Source: Gnetum montanum (taxonomy: Eukaryota > Streptophyta > Gnetopsida > Gnetales > Gnetaceae). Taken from it: a stretch of 39,327 nt of DNA. The stretch is taken from assembly GCA_015680685.1 (NCBI GenBank), contig MNCI01004997.1, forward strand, positions 552,623 through 591,949, written 5' to 3'. The notes beneath the pieces were generated by a model, which was not told the DNA's origin, ran no database searches, and saw only the letters and a list, made by a program, of their open reading frames with translations. Below are positions 13,135 through 23,880 of this stretch, piece by piece (within the stretch, counting starts at the first letter, position 1; the number at the start of each line of letters is the position of its first letter). The position numbers and the translations under genes were made by a program.

Positions 13135-13985
13135 GTACCAAAGATCAAAGGCATCTAATGAGGAGCTATGTTATCCTGTTCTTTCTCTAATACATGTGCT
13201 TAGAGTAGATTTGACAATGACACTACATATTCTAGAGCTAACAAACAACAATAGCTAGATCAAATCGATTTGTTAACCTAATCCCAAAATGCTTCTCTAT
13301 GTGTCAGGTGGACAACATGAAGGGGATACATATACATCAAAATGGAAAAGGAGAAAGAAATAAAAGAAACTAATATTCTTTGGTAAGAGGACAGTTGTCC
13401 TGTAAAGAGGTAGAGACTTTGGAAAAATTCCCAAATCCCAAATGAGCTTAGAAAGCTAATTGAAAATGCTAACTGAATGTTTTAAAAGCCAAAATCTTTT
13501 TATTTAGGGGCATCCTCCTATTTATAGGCTAGAAATACCTCATAGAGTGTGAAGAAATGATGTATTGGTGCATACAGAATCTTCTAGAAGATTCTAAAAA
13601 GTTCTAAATACAAGAATCGATGTATAGAAGATTTTTGTGAGAATTGACATTAGACATCAAAAGTAAAATTAATGGTAGATGTCAAAGGGTTAGCTAACGA
13701 ACATCAAAAAGTTGATTTACTAAAAAAGCTAAGTTACAATCAACAAAAGAGATGATGTTGGATGTCAAAACTAGAAGCTACAAAAGAAGAACTAAAAACA
13801 TGATGCTACAAATGATGTGATATGTTAGTTTTGGTAAGAGCTGAAGGTGGAGACCAAAAGCTATGTTGCAAATAATGTAGAATATCAAATCTAGGTTGTT
13901 GAAGATGGCTTTGAGTTGAAAAGCCATAGAATGTACCCAGAACTCTAACTTATGTAGAAAAAAGCCAAAGTGGACATAATACCAA
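13135..13985 (-). mobile_element. LTR with heat-shock-type promoter (minus copy)
   Basis: On the minus strand there is a good TATA box, TATAAATA (13526-13519), inside the palindrome CCTATAAATAGG. Fifty bases upstream of it is an 18-bp perfect palindrome, GAATCTTCTAGAAGATTC (13594-13577). Further upstream (13620-13870) are repeated GATGTCAAA/TTTGACATC motifs. A plus-strand copy with the same order and spacing lies near 16640-17110, so this is a dispersed LTR family. The ends are approximate. The upper end may be TGTCCACTTTGGC near 13975. No coding region of its own was identified. Confidence 0.6.
13577..13594. promoter_or_regulatory. four-unit perfect heat-shock element
   Basis: GAATCTTCTAGAAGATTC equals four alternating nGAAn/nTTCn units with no mismatch, the consensus bound by heat-shock factor trimers. 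It lies 50 bp from the LTR TATA box. Binding is inferred. Confidence 0.6.
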
Positions 13986-14159
13986 CACCATTCAATAATG
14001 TAAAGTCTTCAAGGACAAGAGTAAATACACTAACCTCTCCATGAAGCACTCTTTTATTCTCACCAACTTACTTTGAATTAGACATCCTCAATGCAAGTGT
14101 CTGATCAAACTAGAGTAAGGTATAGATGTATGTAGCTTCTTGTCATTGATACTTTCCAA

Positions 14160-14620
14160 TGCCAAGAGAAAGATTCCAAAGTGCCTAAATGCTATCTATG
14201 ACTATTATAAACACTACTACTACCATGAGACTGTAAAAAATGTTATAGATAACTTTCATAATCTTAAAATTAATATATAATACTTAATTAATGAAGGAAA
14301 AATTATTTTGAATGAAGAAAATTCTATTCACCATGAAAATTAGCAACTACAAATCTTTTCAGATCCACTAACAACTTTATTAGCTTGAAAATTAGCCTCA
14401 AAATTCAACACTCTTTCAAATTCCTTGAGAACCATATGTCATACATCTTCTCAATATACCAATATAGCTAATTCCCAAGTTTCCATTTTGTCTATCATGT
14501 CTCATAATGATCCCTACTACAAAAACAAGACATATTATTGAAATTATGTACAAAACAGTACTCCTAATACTCCTTTTAATCCACCTAAAGAACCATATCA
14601 TCTACTTTATTTTCCTCATC
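14160..14620 (+). pseudogene. Ty3/gypsy gag-like fragment
   Basis: One plus frame contains HETVKNVIDNFHNLKIN followed by YLINEGKIIL (about 14225-14310). It then continues through several stops to SNSLRTICHTSS and SHNDPYY. This resembles the region after the gag zinc knuckle in plant gypsy elements, where a Cys/His-rich YHxxxGHxTxxC is followed by a LINEGKI-like helix. The Cys positions themselves appear mutated. I saw no linked pol sequence. The assignment is tentative. Confidence 0.4.
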
Positions 14621-15230
14621 TATTTAGCCTCATATTGAATAGGCTACATCAGCTTAGTTACTTGCCGCTATCATCCCACATGTCTTTTCATATTTAGTCT
14701 CTATGTACATGTCACCTGGCTTATTGTCATATCATTCTATTTCTACTATGTCAACTCAACCTATGCTACCTTCCCAAGTTTGAGTTCTTATTTGTATCAA
14801 TTTGCAACATGATATTCAACAAGATAAAGAGAAAGATAAACTTCCTCAACTCCTTAAATAACCTTCTAAGACTAATAAGAAGGTTACTTTCTAAACATTT
14901 CCTGTGTTGCTCCTTGTGATCATGGCTAATGGATATGTGCTCCTTAACTATTTTTATCTAGTTTTCCATCCTTGCTACCATAGGATTATTTTTAAATATT
15001 ATATACAAATTTTTGTGCATTTAATTGCTTATCATATGATGTTATGTTATGCTAACCCATTTTCTCAAGTTTTGGACATCACCAAAAACAGAGAGATTGT
15101 TGACCTTTTGGTATGTCGAAAACCTTGGAAAATGGAGAAAGTGAAAAATGTGCTTATGGATCTTACAGGACTTGGAAAAGACAAGATCAAGACAAAGAGC
15201 ATGTTGAGACTAAGATGAGAGCTGAGTTGT
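14621..15230. other. no recognisable gene
   Basis: A plus-strand ORF at 14904-15218 (104 codons) has hydrophobic, low-complexity composition and no family resemblance. It may continue the gypsy scrap before it, but nothing diagnostic is visible. Confidence 0.35.
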
Positions 15231-16110
15231 CAATCTAAAGTGACAAAGTCTCAATCAAGTTTATAAGAGTTTGAAGAAGTCATAAGGATGCACAATGTCT
15301 AGAAGTCAATAGAAGATGTTCTAGAAGCTATCAAGACATCCTAAAGAAACAATAGATGTCCTTGTTGAAAAATCTAGATCTCAATATAGACATCCTAGAA
15401 AAACAACAAAAGTCCCAAGTACAATTAAGACATCCCACCTTTAAGCATCAGAAAATTAGTGAGACATCCTAGGCTCAAATGAGATGTCCCAACTAACCAT
15501 TTTCTAGCCATTGTACAAACTCCAACGATCATTTGACAAGGACAAAGACTATAAAACAAAGACTCTTCAAATGAATATTCCCTTCATTGTACACATCTTG
15601 TGAATCTATTTCATCTTTAATTCTTTATCTATTGTAAGTTTAGTATTATAATTGTTAAGAGCCTCAAGGTAAGAAATATGTAAATTTAAGTTCATTCTCT
15701 ACTTAAGCTTTATTTTCTCTCTTTGTAAGCCCTATAGGATTGATGTGCTTCTTGCAAGAAGGCATCCCTTGCACTTGTTGGGACCTTGAGGGGTTGGGTG
15801 TGTTTCTTGAGAAAAAACACCTCGTGCAGAGCTCCAGTTATTATATAGGTTGAGGGATACTTAAAACCATATTTTGAGCTTGTTGGGACCTTGCAGGGTG
15901 GGGTGTGTTTTTATGTGAAAACACCCCTTGCAGAGCTCAAATTTTGTAAAGGTTGTGATGTCCTTAAAACCACATTTTTGAAGAAACAAAGTATGGGGGT
16001 GCACAAGGATTTCACCCTCTAAGTATGGAAGTACCCAAGTTGGGGAACCATGTACATCTAAGTGCAGTTTTGGTTTTAATTGGTGGAACTTATTCAACCC
16101 CAATACTAAG
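15231..16110 (+). mobile_element. second copy of the Copia LTR and leader, inverted
   Basis: This is homologous to the minus-strand Copia LTR and leader at 8360-9260, but in plus orientation. It has a U3-like block with GACATCC four times and GATGTCC twice (15290-15490), then CTAGCCATT and TATAAAA at 15550-15556. The leader then carries two 105-bp modules beginning GGGACCTTG at 15780 and 15885, preceded by a partial module. Stem-loops lie at 15742-15766, 15796-15823 and 15900-15927, at the spacing of the other copy. No gag follows, so this is a truncated element. Confidence 0.65.
15780..15990 (+). repeat. two 105-bp leader modules
   Basis: Two diverged copies start at 15780 and 15885. Each runs GGGACCTTG, then a GGGTGTGTTT stem-loop, then TGCAGAGCTC, a T-rich gap and CTTAAAACCA. 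A third, partial unit precedes them at about 15735. Confidence 0.7.
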
Positions 16111-16639
16111 TTCTTTATCTTCAGGTGTATTGGCAATATCCCTAATAAGCTCTTCCCCAACTTTTATTGCTTTCAATTTTTTTTCTATCTATCTCCCTAT
16201 CTTTTTGTATCCCCTTTTCCTTTCACATTCTACATTAGTGAGGCCAAATGAGTGTCTCTACTTTTCTCTAGTAAGGATGTGATTGAGAGAATTAAGTAGG
16301 TTATGAACTGTGTTATTTATATTTTTTGTGCTTCTTGGGATCTAGCCACACCCAACTTCTATGGTGTAGCATTCCATCATAGATATATTCACAATATTCT
16401 AGACTCTCTCCTATCATCCCACTTCATTTAAATCCTCTTGTAGGCACTTAGCTCATGACATCTACAACATCTTGAAATCAATGGCAAGTTTTGTCTTTTC
16501 TTGATGGATTCTCCTTTAACCTTTCAACAATATTCATCAAGAGGAAGCAATGTTGTACCCATATGTATCTTCCTTTCAATCATTTAGAAGCTTGGATGTA
16601 ACATACATCTCTTTAGCAATTACCTTCCAACTAGACAGC
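16111..16639. other. no recognisable gene
   Basis: The overlapping short frames on both strands (16025-16282 plus, 16160-15861 minus) show no family motif. The position corresponds to where gag of the truncated Copia element would lie, but no gag motif is seen. Confidence 0.35.
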
Positions 16640-17110
16640 ATCATTGAGCCTTTCTATAGCATTTGGCATAACTTTTGATGTCTTGCATCATTTGCAGCAT
16701 CAATTTTGACTTCATTTTCTAGCATCACCAAGTTTCAATGTTAATTTTAACATCTTGCATTAATTCTGCCTACATGATAATTTCTCTAACAATCGACATA
16801 ACTTTGATGTTCTACATCATTTTTATATCATTTGCATGTCATTTTCTTTTTAATGCCACTTTCAACATTTGTTATCATTTTAATGTCAAATTAATAGGTC
16901 AATATCCAAGAGCTTCTAAAGTCTTCTTTGCAGGCTCCAATGCATTATTTCTTCATGATCTATAAGGCATTTTTTAATTTATAAATAGAAGACCCAAGTA
17001 TCATTTTAGGCATATGATTTTTTTTATCTTTCTAAATCTAGAGCATAAACATATTAGATAACCATCCTACATTTTCAACATTTCAAAGTTCTTGTATCTT
17101 CTTGCAAATC
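16640..17110 (+). mobile_element. LTR with heat-shock-type promoter (plus copy)
   Basis: This plus-strand relative of the LTR at 13135-13985 has GATGTC/CATCA-rich U3 sequence (16670-16900). A decayed heat-shock element, AGAGCTTCTAAAGTCTTCT, lies at 16909-16927. TATAAATA is at 16980-16987, 52 bp downstream. Bases between the two also match the other copy (CAATGCATTATTTCTTCA here, CAATACATCATTTCTTCA there). The ends cannot be fixed. The LTR at 17247 follows closely. Confidence 0.55.
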
Positions 17111-17246
17111 CCAACCCCCATTTGATGTAATTATATCCCTTTTGTTATGCACCTACTTGATACGTGAATAAACGCTTAGATTAAATTCAAACAATCTAGT
17201 TTAATTCAAATCCCTATTACATCAAGCGTGCAATTGCATTGGCACT

Positions 17247-18077
17247 TGATGAGTGGCGAGGTACCCCTACAATCAACCATACGAATATGAGCGTCTCAAG
17301 CGCGATTCGGTCGAACTCCAAGGACTAAGTGCTTACGCTCCTTAATGGAACACTTAAGGTTAACCAATCGTTGTCTTCCCAGACTTACTTGTATTGTCAC
17401 GGTTGTATGGCTAAGTAAGCCTGAGGTGTATGATTTTTATAACTTTTATCTTTTTAACGCCTATGCTAAGAGGGGAAAGGTGAAGAGACTAAATGACTAA
17501 CTTTCATTAACTAAGTTCTAATTATCCTAGCACCAGTATCCGTTCCCACTAACCGTACACACCCTGAACTAGTGCAACACTTCTGGGATTACCAAACGCT
17601 ACTTGTTACTGGGTTAACAAGCGTTACACACGTGCTCAAAATGGTCGTACTAAATGCACTTAACTAGGAGAGTCAAGGGTTGATAGAGATTAATTATCTA
17701 GGAAAGCATTTAAACATTTAACAATAATTAAATCCTATTTAGCTTAGTCCATATGCTTCAAGGTTTATCATAAAGTTCGTCTTTAATGTCGTATACAAAT
17801 GTGTGCTCAAGTACAATTTGCTCGAATAAAGATCCGTTCACTTTGAGACTCCTACTACGGGCACATGGAAATTATTCTAACTCTGGAATGGTAAAATTGC
17901 TATAGCTTGGCTAAGGGTCTAGATCTAGATGAGTGAACAAGGGAAAGCCGCCTCCTATTTATAGAACTGGCAACAGGCTGCGATATCATGTACGCAATAT
18001 CGTAGGGGTCGACGTGATATCACGGATGCAATATCGCATATGCGATATCGCGGCTAATGCAATATTGTGGCTCATCA
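17247..18077 (-). mobile_element. GATATC-array LTR, copy A (probable solo LTR)
   Basis: It starts TGATGAG and ends CTCATCA, so it has TG...CA ends with a 7-bp inverted repeat. The flanking pentamers GCACT and ACATT differ by two transitions and may be a decayed target duplication. The orientation is set by the TATA box TATAAATA on the minus strand (17963-17956). Six palindrome cores lie upstream of it at 17982-18066. Three have the form AATATC or AATATT, as expected from loss of CpG. It shares GTGGCGAGGTACCCCTAC and CGGTCGAACTCC with copies B and C. Confidence 0.65.
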
Positions 18078-19190
18078 ACATTTATTACAAAAGAAAACAT
18101 AGTAAGACATACACATCAAAGAATGAGGTAATGTGATTTTCACTAACAACCTCTAAGTCACCTAGATCTTCTCCTAATATATTGTTGATCAGTAATTCAA
18201 ATCATTTATTTTCTTTAGTTTTCCTATCCCATCCTAAAACTCCCTCTATCCTAGATCACAAAGAAGAGTTTTATTTATCATTTACTGCAAACATTTTTGT
18301 TGAAATAAAAAGCATGGTTTTCCCTTTGTTTCAATTTTTCTCTTTTGTCTACTATAGATCTAGTAATTTTCTATGGATTTAATTAACTAGATTACATTTT
18401 CTATCATTTTTTTAATTATTTTATTTGCAAAAACATGTTACTTTTTTATATTCTTGTACCATTTTTTATTTATTTTATTTTTTCCTATGAAACCTGAAGT
18501 AAGAACTGATGTCACATTGTTTTTCAGTTTTGCTTTTAAGGTTAATGCCAAACCCCCATATTCTCAATGTTATACTTAATTTACAAATTTCTTTCTTTTG
18601 TCTTTAGCATTACTCTCACTACTAGATCGTTACGTTGGTACGATCAAAAAGTTCTTAGTTGACTTGGAGATATGCCTTTTTGTGTCTATAGCTAATGTTA
18701 CAGTATCTTCTATTACATTAATGATAATAGAAAAGAAAACACAATATTTTGTATGAGCTGATGTGCATTGGTTACATAAATTCTTATCTCAATAGACTTA
18801 TTTAAGATTTTCATTTTGATTATCTTATGATCCTTTATTATGTTGCTACTAGAGACTCCTCACTATAGAGCCAAATTTAGGAATTGTGGTATTGTTGCAA
18901 GTTAAAATCTATTAGTAGAAGAAAGATAGATGAATAGTTAGTTATTATGGCTTATTCTATTTTATTTTTTATATCTTTTTACTATGGTCTATATATATTG
19001 TTTAACTCTCCTATATCTTGAGGATGGATTATTGTGGTCTGTATACTACAATGCAAGATGTATATTACCGCTAATGGTGTAAATAACCACTAGGTGATCA
19101 TCTTCAAGATTTAGACATACATGATGTATACAACCTTGGTCAACAATGACAACGAGATAGATTTGACTAATGTTCTTTTGTTTATAGCTA
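18078..19190. other. no recognisable gene; possible LINE 5' part
   Basis: AT-rich sequence with T-rich runs (18400-18480). It lies directly upstream of the LINE at 19200, so the endonuclease of that element could have been here. No endonuclease motif survives that I can read. Confidence 0.35.
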
Positions 19191-19199
19191 CTTAGGTGC

Positions 19200-21400
19200 A
19201 AATTAAGAAGAGGCCTACTTGAAGAAAACCTTGATTTGATGTGGATTGTTTGACAGTTCATAAAGATGTTATAGCTTTAAAATTTAATGTTTCAACGCTG
19301 AAGAATTATAGAAAGCTTATTTATTTATTTTTTTAAAAAAAGTTGATTAAAGAAGATAAGGAAAGAATGATTCGTGAGCTCCACTTAAATCCAAAGAGCT
19401 TTGGGAATTTATTCTGAGACAAACAACAATAGGATTAGAATTTTTCCTTATCTACTATTCAAACTTTCTTCAATGATCTTTTTAATCAAGAAACTTCCCA
19501 AACTGTACAAGATAACTGTCGTGTTCTTGAGTTATCCCTTGAAGATGTTTGTGCAGGAATTTAAAGATTATCTTTTGGGAAAGGTGTTGATATTAATGGA
19601 TTATATGTAGAGTTTCTTAAATAGGGTGGTCCATTTGCATGGAAAGTAGGTTGCAATCTTCTTAATAAAAAGGCTTCAACATGATTTGGATCACTCTTGG
19701 TGTTCTAGTCAAGCAATCTTACTTTTCAAAAAAGGAGATAGGACATATCTTAATAATTACTAATTGATTGCAATCAATTCATTTTTCACTAAGCTTTTGG
19801 GCACTATTTTGGAGAATAAAATTAGTTCATAGGCAAAAATGCAAGGTCTTCATGCTTAGTCATAAGCAAGCTTCAAGAGGAATCATTCTACTATAGACCA
19901 TTTAATAACTTTGTGTTATTATGTAGAAAAAGCAAAAAGACCTAACCATACAACTTTTATATGTTTTATTTATTTCTCCAAGGCTTATGATTTTATTGCT
20001 CAAGATAAAATTTGGAAGAGATTGGATAGTATTAACATTCTACAAGATCTCCTTTCTATTGTTAAAAGAATTTATAAGATTGTTAACATTCTTATTGAAG
20101 ATAATCTCACTAGAGAAGGAACAATTATCAATAGCTCAGTTGGAGTTAAACAAGGTTGTCCTTTGTCCCCTACACTTTTTGCCATATTTCTAGATGAATT
20201 AGAGGAATGGATGTAAAATGCCTCTAATCATGGAATGTTAGTAAATGAAATATTTTTGAACATGCTTCTCTCTATAAATGATGTGGCATTGATTACAAAT
20301 TAGCTACAAGACTAAATTATATGCTTCATATTCTCCATGACTACTACAACCATTCTAGTATGAAGGTTATATTGATAAGACTATAATTCTAACTTGTGGT
20401 AATAGAAATAGAAATTACAATTTTTTCCTTAGAGAAAAAAGACTTGATATATGTGAATCTTATAAATATTTGGAAGTTGAATTTTCCAATACTTATAGTT
20501 GGAATACCCTTATTAGTCAAAGGGTTTTAAGAGGCATGTGAGCTCTAATTTCTCTAAGAAATAATTATAGCAAGAAATGAATTTTGGCATGGGAGATCAG
20601 AAGAAAACTTTTTGCAGTCATGTCCAACCTATATTATTATATGGATGTGTTGCTTGGAGATCTTCTCTTTCCACACGTCCTTGAAAATAATTAGAGTATG
20701 TTTAAAAAAAATTTCTTGTATATGAATTCCAACTGAAAATGAATACTTCTTATGATATCTTCCTTTTAGAAGTAGATTTGCTTCTTCCTGAAGTTGAAGC
20801 CCTTTGTCAATTTATTACTTAGATTTAGAAGTTAAGCCACATGGAGGAAGTTAATTATGCTAATGAGATAATGAATACTACACAAGAAATTGATGGTCAC
20901 ATCAAGGAAAATTATGGCTTCAATTTAGAGGATCTTCCTTTAACCAAAAGGCTTTTCTGGAAAACTATAAAAGAAAAATTCTTGGCTAAAGTTTGGTTGA
21001 ACACGTCAAGGAAACAATATTTTTATTTACATTCTGTTAGAAGAGGTTTGTTATCTAGTACTCAAAAGTATCTATTCTCAACTATTTCTATTCATTTAAG
21101 GAATGAAATTATTAGCGCAAGAATTAGCTCTCATCATCTCCTTATTGAGACAGGTCATTAAATCAATCACCAAGAGAAAAGCATATTTGTAAAATTTGAA
21201 AATAAAGCATAGAAGATAAAGAACATATTTTTTTTATTTTGCTCATCTTTGCCTCATATTTAATTGAATTATAGTAATTCTAATTTGTTGATTACTTTCT
21301 TTCAAGTTGATACTAGCTTCTTAGGACATTACATCAATGATGTTTTTAACTTTCTTCAAAAATATGCTAAGGTGTTGTAACCATCCAACAAATATTTTAT
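19200..21400 (+). pseudogene. non-L1-type LINE reverse transcriptase fossil
   Basis: A plus-strand RT, open for 101 codons at 19911-20216 and readable on both sides with stops. In order there is RKP-x-FDVDCL near 19230, GDRTYLNNY near 19740, INSFFTKLLGTILENKI near 19780, and NHSTIDHLITL near 19885. These are followed by FICFIYFSKAYDF near 19965 and VGVKQGCPLSPTLF near 20140. The catalytic box then appears as SIND (20271-20282) in place of an aromatic-x-D-D. Downstream come QPILLYGC near 20620 and an open 106-codon tail at 20841-21161. The KQGCPLSPTLF block separates it from the plant L1 clade (RQGDPLSP). The element is dead. Confidence 0.85.
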
Positions 21401-21482
21401 GATTTCCTGGAGCTAATAAAAATTTCTAGTTTCCAGATTCCATACCCAAGCAATAGGTAAGCTATGATACATATACCAATGG

Positions 21483-22251
21483 TGATGTGTGGCGAGGTAC
21501 CCCTACACTCAACCATACGAAACGAGCGTCGCACGCGCGATCCGGTCGAACTCCGCAGATGGACTAGTTGTGGCATCTAGATTAGTTAGCCTTAGGTCGC
21601 AGTTCACTGTCTTCCCATCTAGACTAGTTTTGCATATGTCACGTATGGTTTATTCTAGATGAGGTGTATGATGTGTTCCTAATCTAATGCTACTCCTGAA
21701 GGCAGTGGAAAATAATATTTAACTAAGTCTAAGCTAAGAGGAAGAGGGTAAGAAATCTAATCTAGCCTAAGTGCGACGAGCAACCGATTCCTTGATCAAC
21801 CGTACACATCTTGGACTTCGTGCACGACTGCCACTGGGACTACCAAGCATAGGCCTAGGTACGCCACTGGGATTACCAAGCGCAGACCCCAAATACGCCA
21901 CTGGGTTACCAAGCGTAGATCCCCCTAGCTACACCACTNNNNNNNNNNNNNNNNNNNNNNNNNNNNNNNNNNNNNNNNNNNNNNNNNNNNNNNNNNNNNN
22001 NNNNNNNNNNNNNNNNNNNNNNNNNNNNNNNNNNNNNNNNNNNNNNNNNNNNNNNNNNNNNNNNNNNNNNNNNNNNNNNNNNNNNNNNNNNNNNNNNNNN
22101 NACACTAAAACTGGGATCCCCAATAAGGGAGAGCCGCCTCTTATTTATAGAAATGACGGCTGACTGCGATATCGCGTACGCAATATCGTAGGGAAGGACG
22201 CGATATCGCGGGGGATGCGATATCGCGGCCGACGCAAACCGCGTCTCATCA
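21483..22251 (-). mobile_element. GATATC-array LTR, copy B, with assembly gap
   Basis: The ends are TGATGTG and CTCATCA, flanked by an exact 5-bp target duplication AATGG (21478-21482 and 22252-22256). This is what an intact LTR insertion leaves. TATAAATA is on the minus strand at 22149-22142. Four palindrome cores follow upstream at 22168-22224. A run of 163 N (21939-22101) interrupts it. About 34-bp repeats with CCACTGGG and TACCAAGCG precede the gap. Confidence 0.8.
21939..22101. other. assembly gap (163 N)
   Basis: The bases are unresolved. The bordering sequence matches copy C, where the corresponding interval is 371 bp (25970-26340). Confidence 0.98.
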
Positions 22252-22256
22252 AATGG

Positions 22257-23600
22257 AAACATTTGTACTTTTTTTTATGTATATAATGGGATAGGGGCTA
22301 TCGAAAGTATAGCCATAAGATCGGACAAGATGTTGAACATCAAAGTACATACAAGTTATGGCTAAGTCATTATTTCCTTAAAGGTAAGCTCAAGACTTAC
22401 TAGTTTTCTTGTAGTCAAGCTAAGATACTATATTCCCTATGAATAGCATAGCATGTATTTACCTCAATGTTCAACTAGAAACCTACAAATGTATGTTGGT
22501 TGGGAGACATCCATTTCTAACATTTGTTTTATAGTTGGTGGTGGCCCCTCCAATCGAAACCTATCCCAAGGTATCAAGGATGATGTTCACTCTATAGATG
22601 AAGAGTGCTAACTTTTCTTACATAATGTGTATGTAGATCATACAAACACAAGTGTTAAAAGAATAAGGGCTAAATAATCACTTGAATGTTGCAAGAAATT
22701 ATCCTTTATTTGTTAGATGATGCAACTTGTAACATGCTTTTGATGGCCAAGGAAACTTTTGCAGCATGTATAATCAGATGTAGCTTATTGTTGTGTTAGT
22801 CTATTATACTTGATGTTATATTAAAGATTTTTATTTTAAACATATATTCTATGTTTGTTGTCGACTAGCATTTTATGATTTATCTTTAGCAGGTTGTTAC
22901 AAAGACTCTAAGATCTTACCTTCTCTAGTAAACTCTTTGATATAATTTATATTGTCAATAGAGAGCAATAGTAAATTAATACAATGATTGCTTTCAAGTC
23001 CTATAAAAGTGAAAGTTGATCCTAGAAACTAGATAAATCGTTACAAATGAGTAGATTTAAAGCCTTAGCCCATTATAAGAAATGATATCTCATTTTATTA
23101 ATGCCATTATTTTTAAAGTATCTAGCCTAAGTTTGATTGAAAACAATATTTGTACCAACATTGGATTTTTGCTATTGAATAATTTCTGTTTATAAAGATC
23201 CCACTAAAAACATACCCTTTAGTTCTAAACTCCATAACATGAAAATAGTGCAAATCAAAACCACAACCTCACAATACTCTAGCATTGAGCTAGTGAGTTG
23301 CTAGTACTTAGATTTCATGTGTTCTAATCCATTTTGCTATACTTCAAAACTTAAAATATCCTATACATATATAGGACTAAAGGCATTAAAATGGATTTTT
23401 TTCCTAAGAGAATATTTAAGTATGTTATTTATGCTTTGAACATGTCTTTTAAGTTAACATTCATAGTGCTAGTATTATGATTCAAACCAATATCTCAAAA
23501 GTGCAAAGTATGTAAGCTAACTAGCAAGCTACACGTAGTACTCAACATTAAAACATTATTATCTATGTTCTATTTGTAAGTATTGTGTTGACTATATGAT
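22257..23600. other. no recognisable gene
   Basis: AT-rich sequence without readable coding blocks. A weak tRNA-like stretch lies near 23285-23330 (TGAGCTAGTGAG, then TGTTCTAATCC about 35 bases on). It is too degraded to call. Confidence 0.4.
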
Positions 23601-23604
23601 TTAA

Positions 23605-23690
23605 CATTGTTAGCACACATTACTTACTTGGTTAAAACATGCAAGTTATAGTCTATAGATCATAAGTTCAATCTTATACCATTGCAAACC
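23605..23690 (+). repeat. tRNA-derived SINE-like relic
   Basis: CTTACTTGGTTAAA at 23623-23636 (A-box region) is followed about 30 bases later by CATAAGTTCAATC (B-box-like). The same two blocks occur on the minus strand on either side of the LTR element at 23881-29759. Confidence 0.4.
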
Positions 23691-23880
23691 ATCTTCAAAT
23701 CCTTCATTTATCTTAACAATAAATCCATTGTGCCTATATTTTACACAAAGATATTATCTAGGCCATCATCTCATATTGGTTGTGTATGAATGCCATAGTT
23801 CTTGAATATATATTTTTACCATGTCACCCAGTAACACGTCTTAGCATATCTCCTTAAAATCTAGCTTATGACTTATACAC

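Noticed and set aside
17247-22251. Copies A and B as the two LTRs of one retrotransposon
   Set aside because: Copy B has its own exact target duplication AATGG, so it inserted alone. The DNA between A and B is a LINE, with no LTR-element coding.
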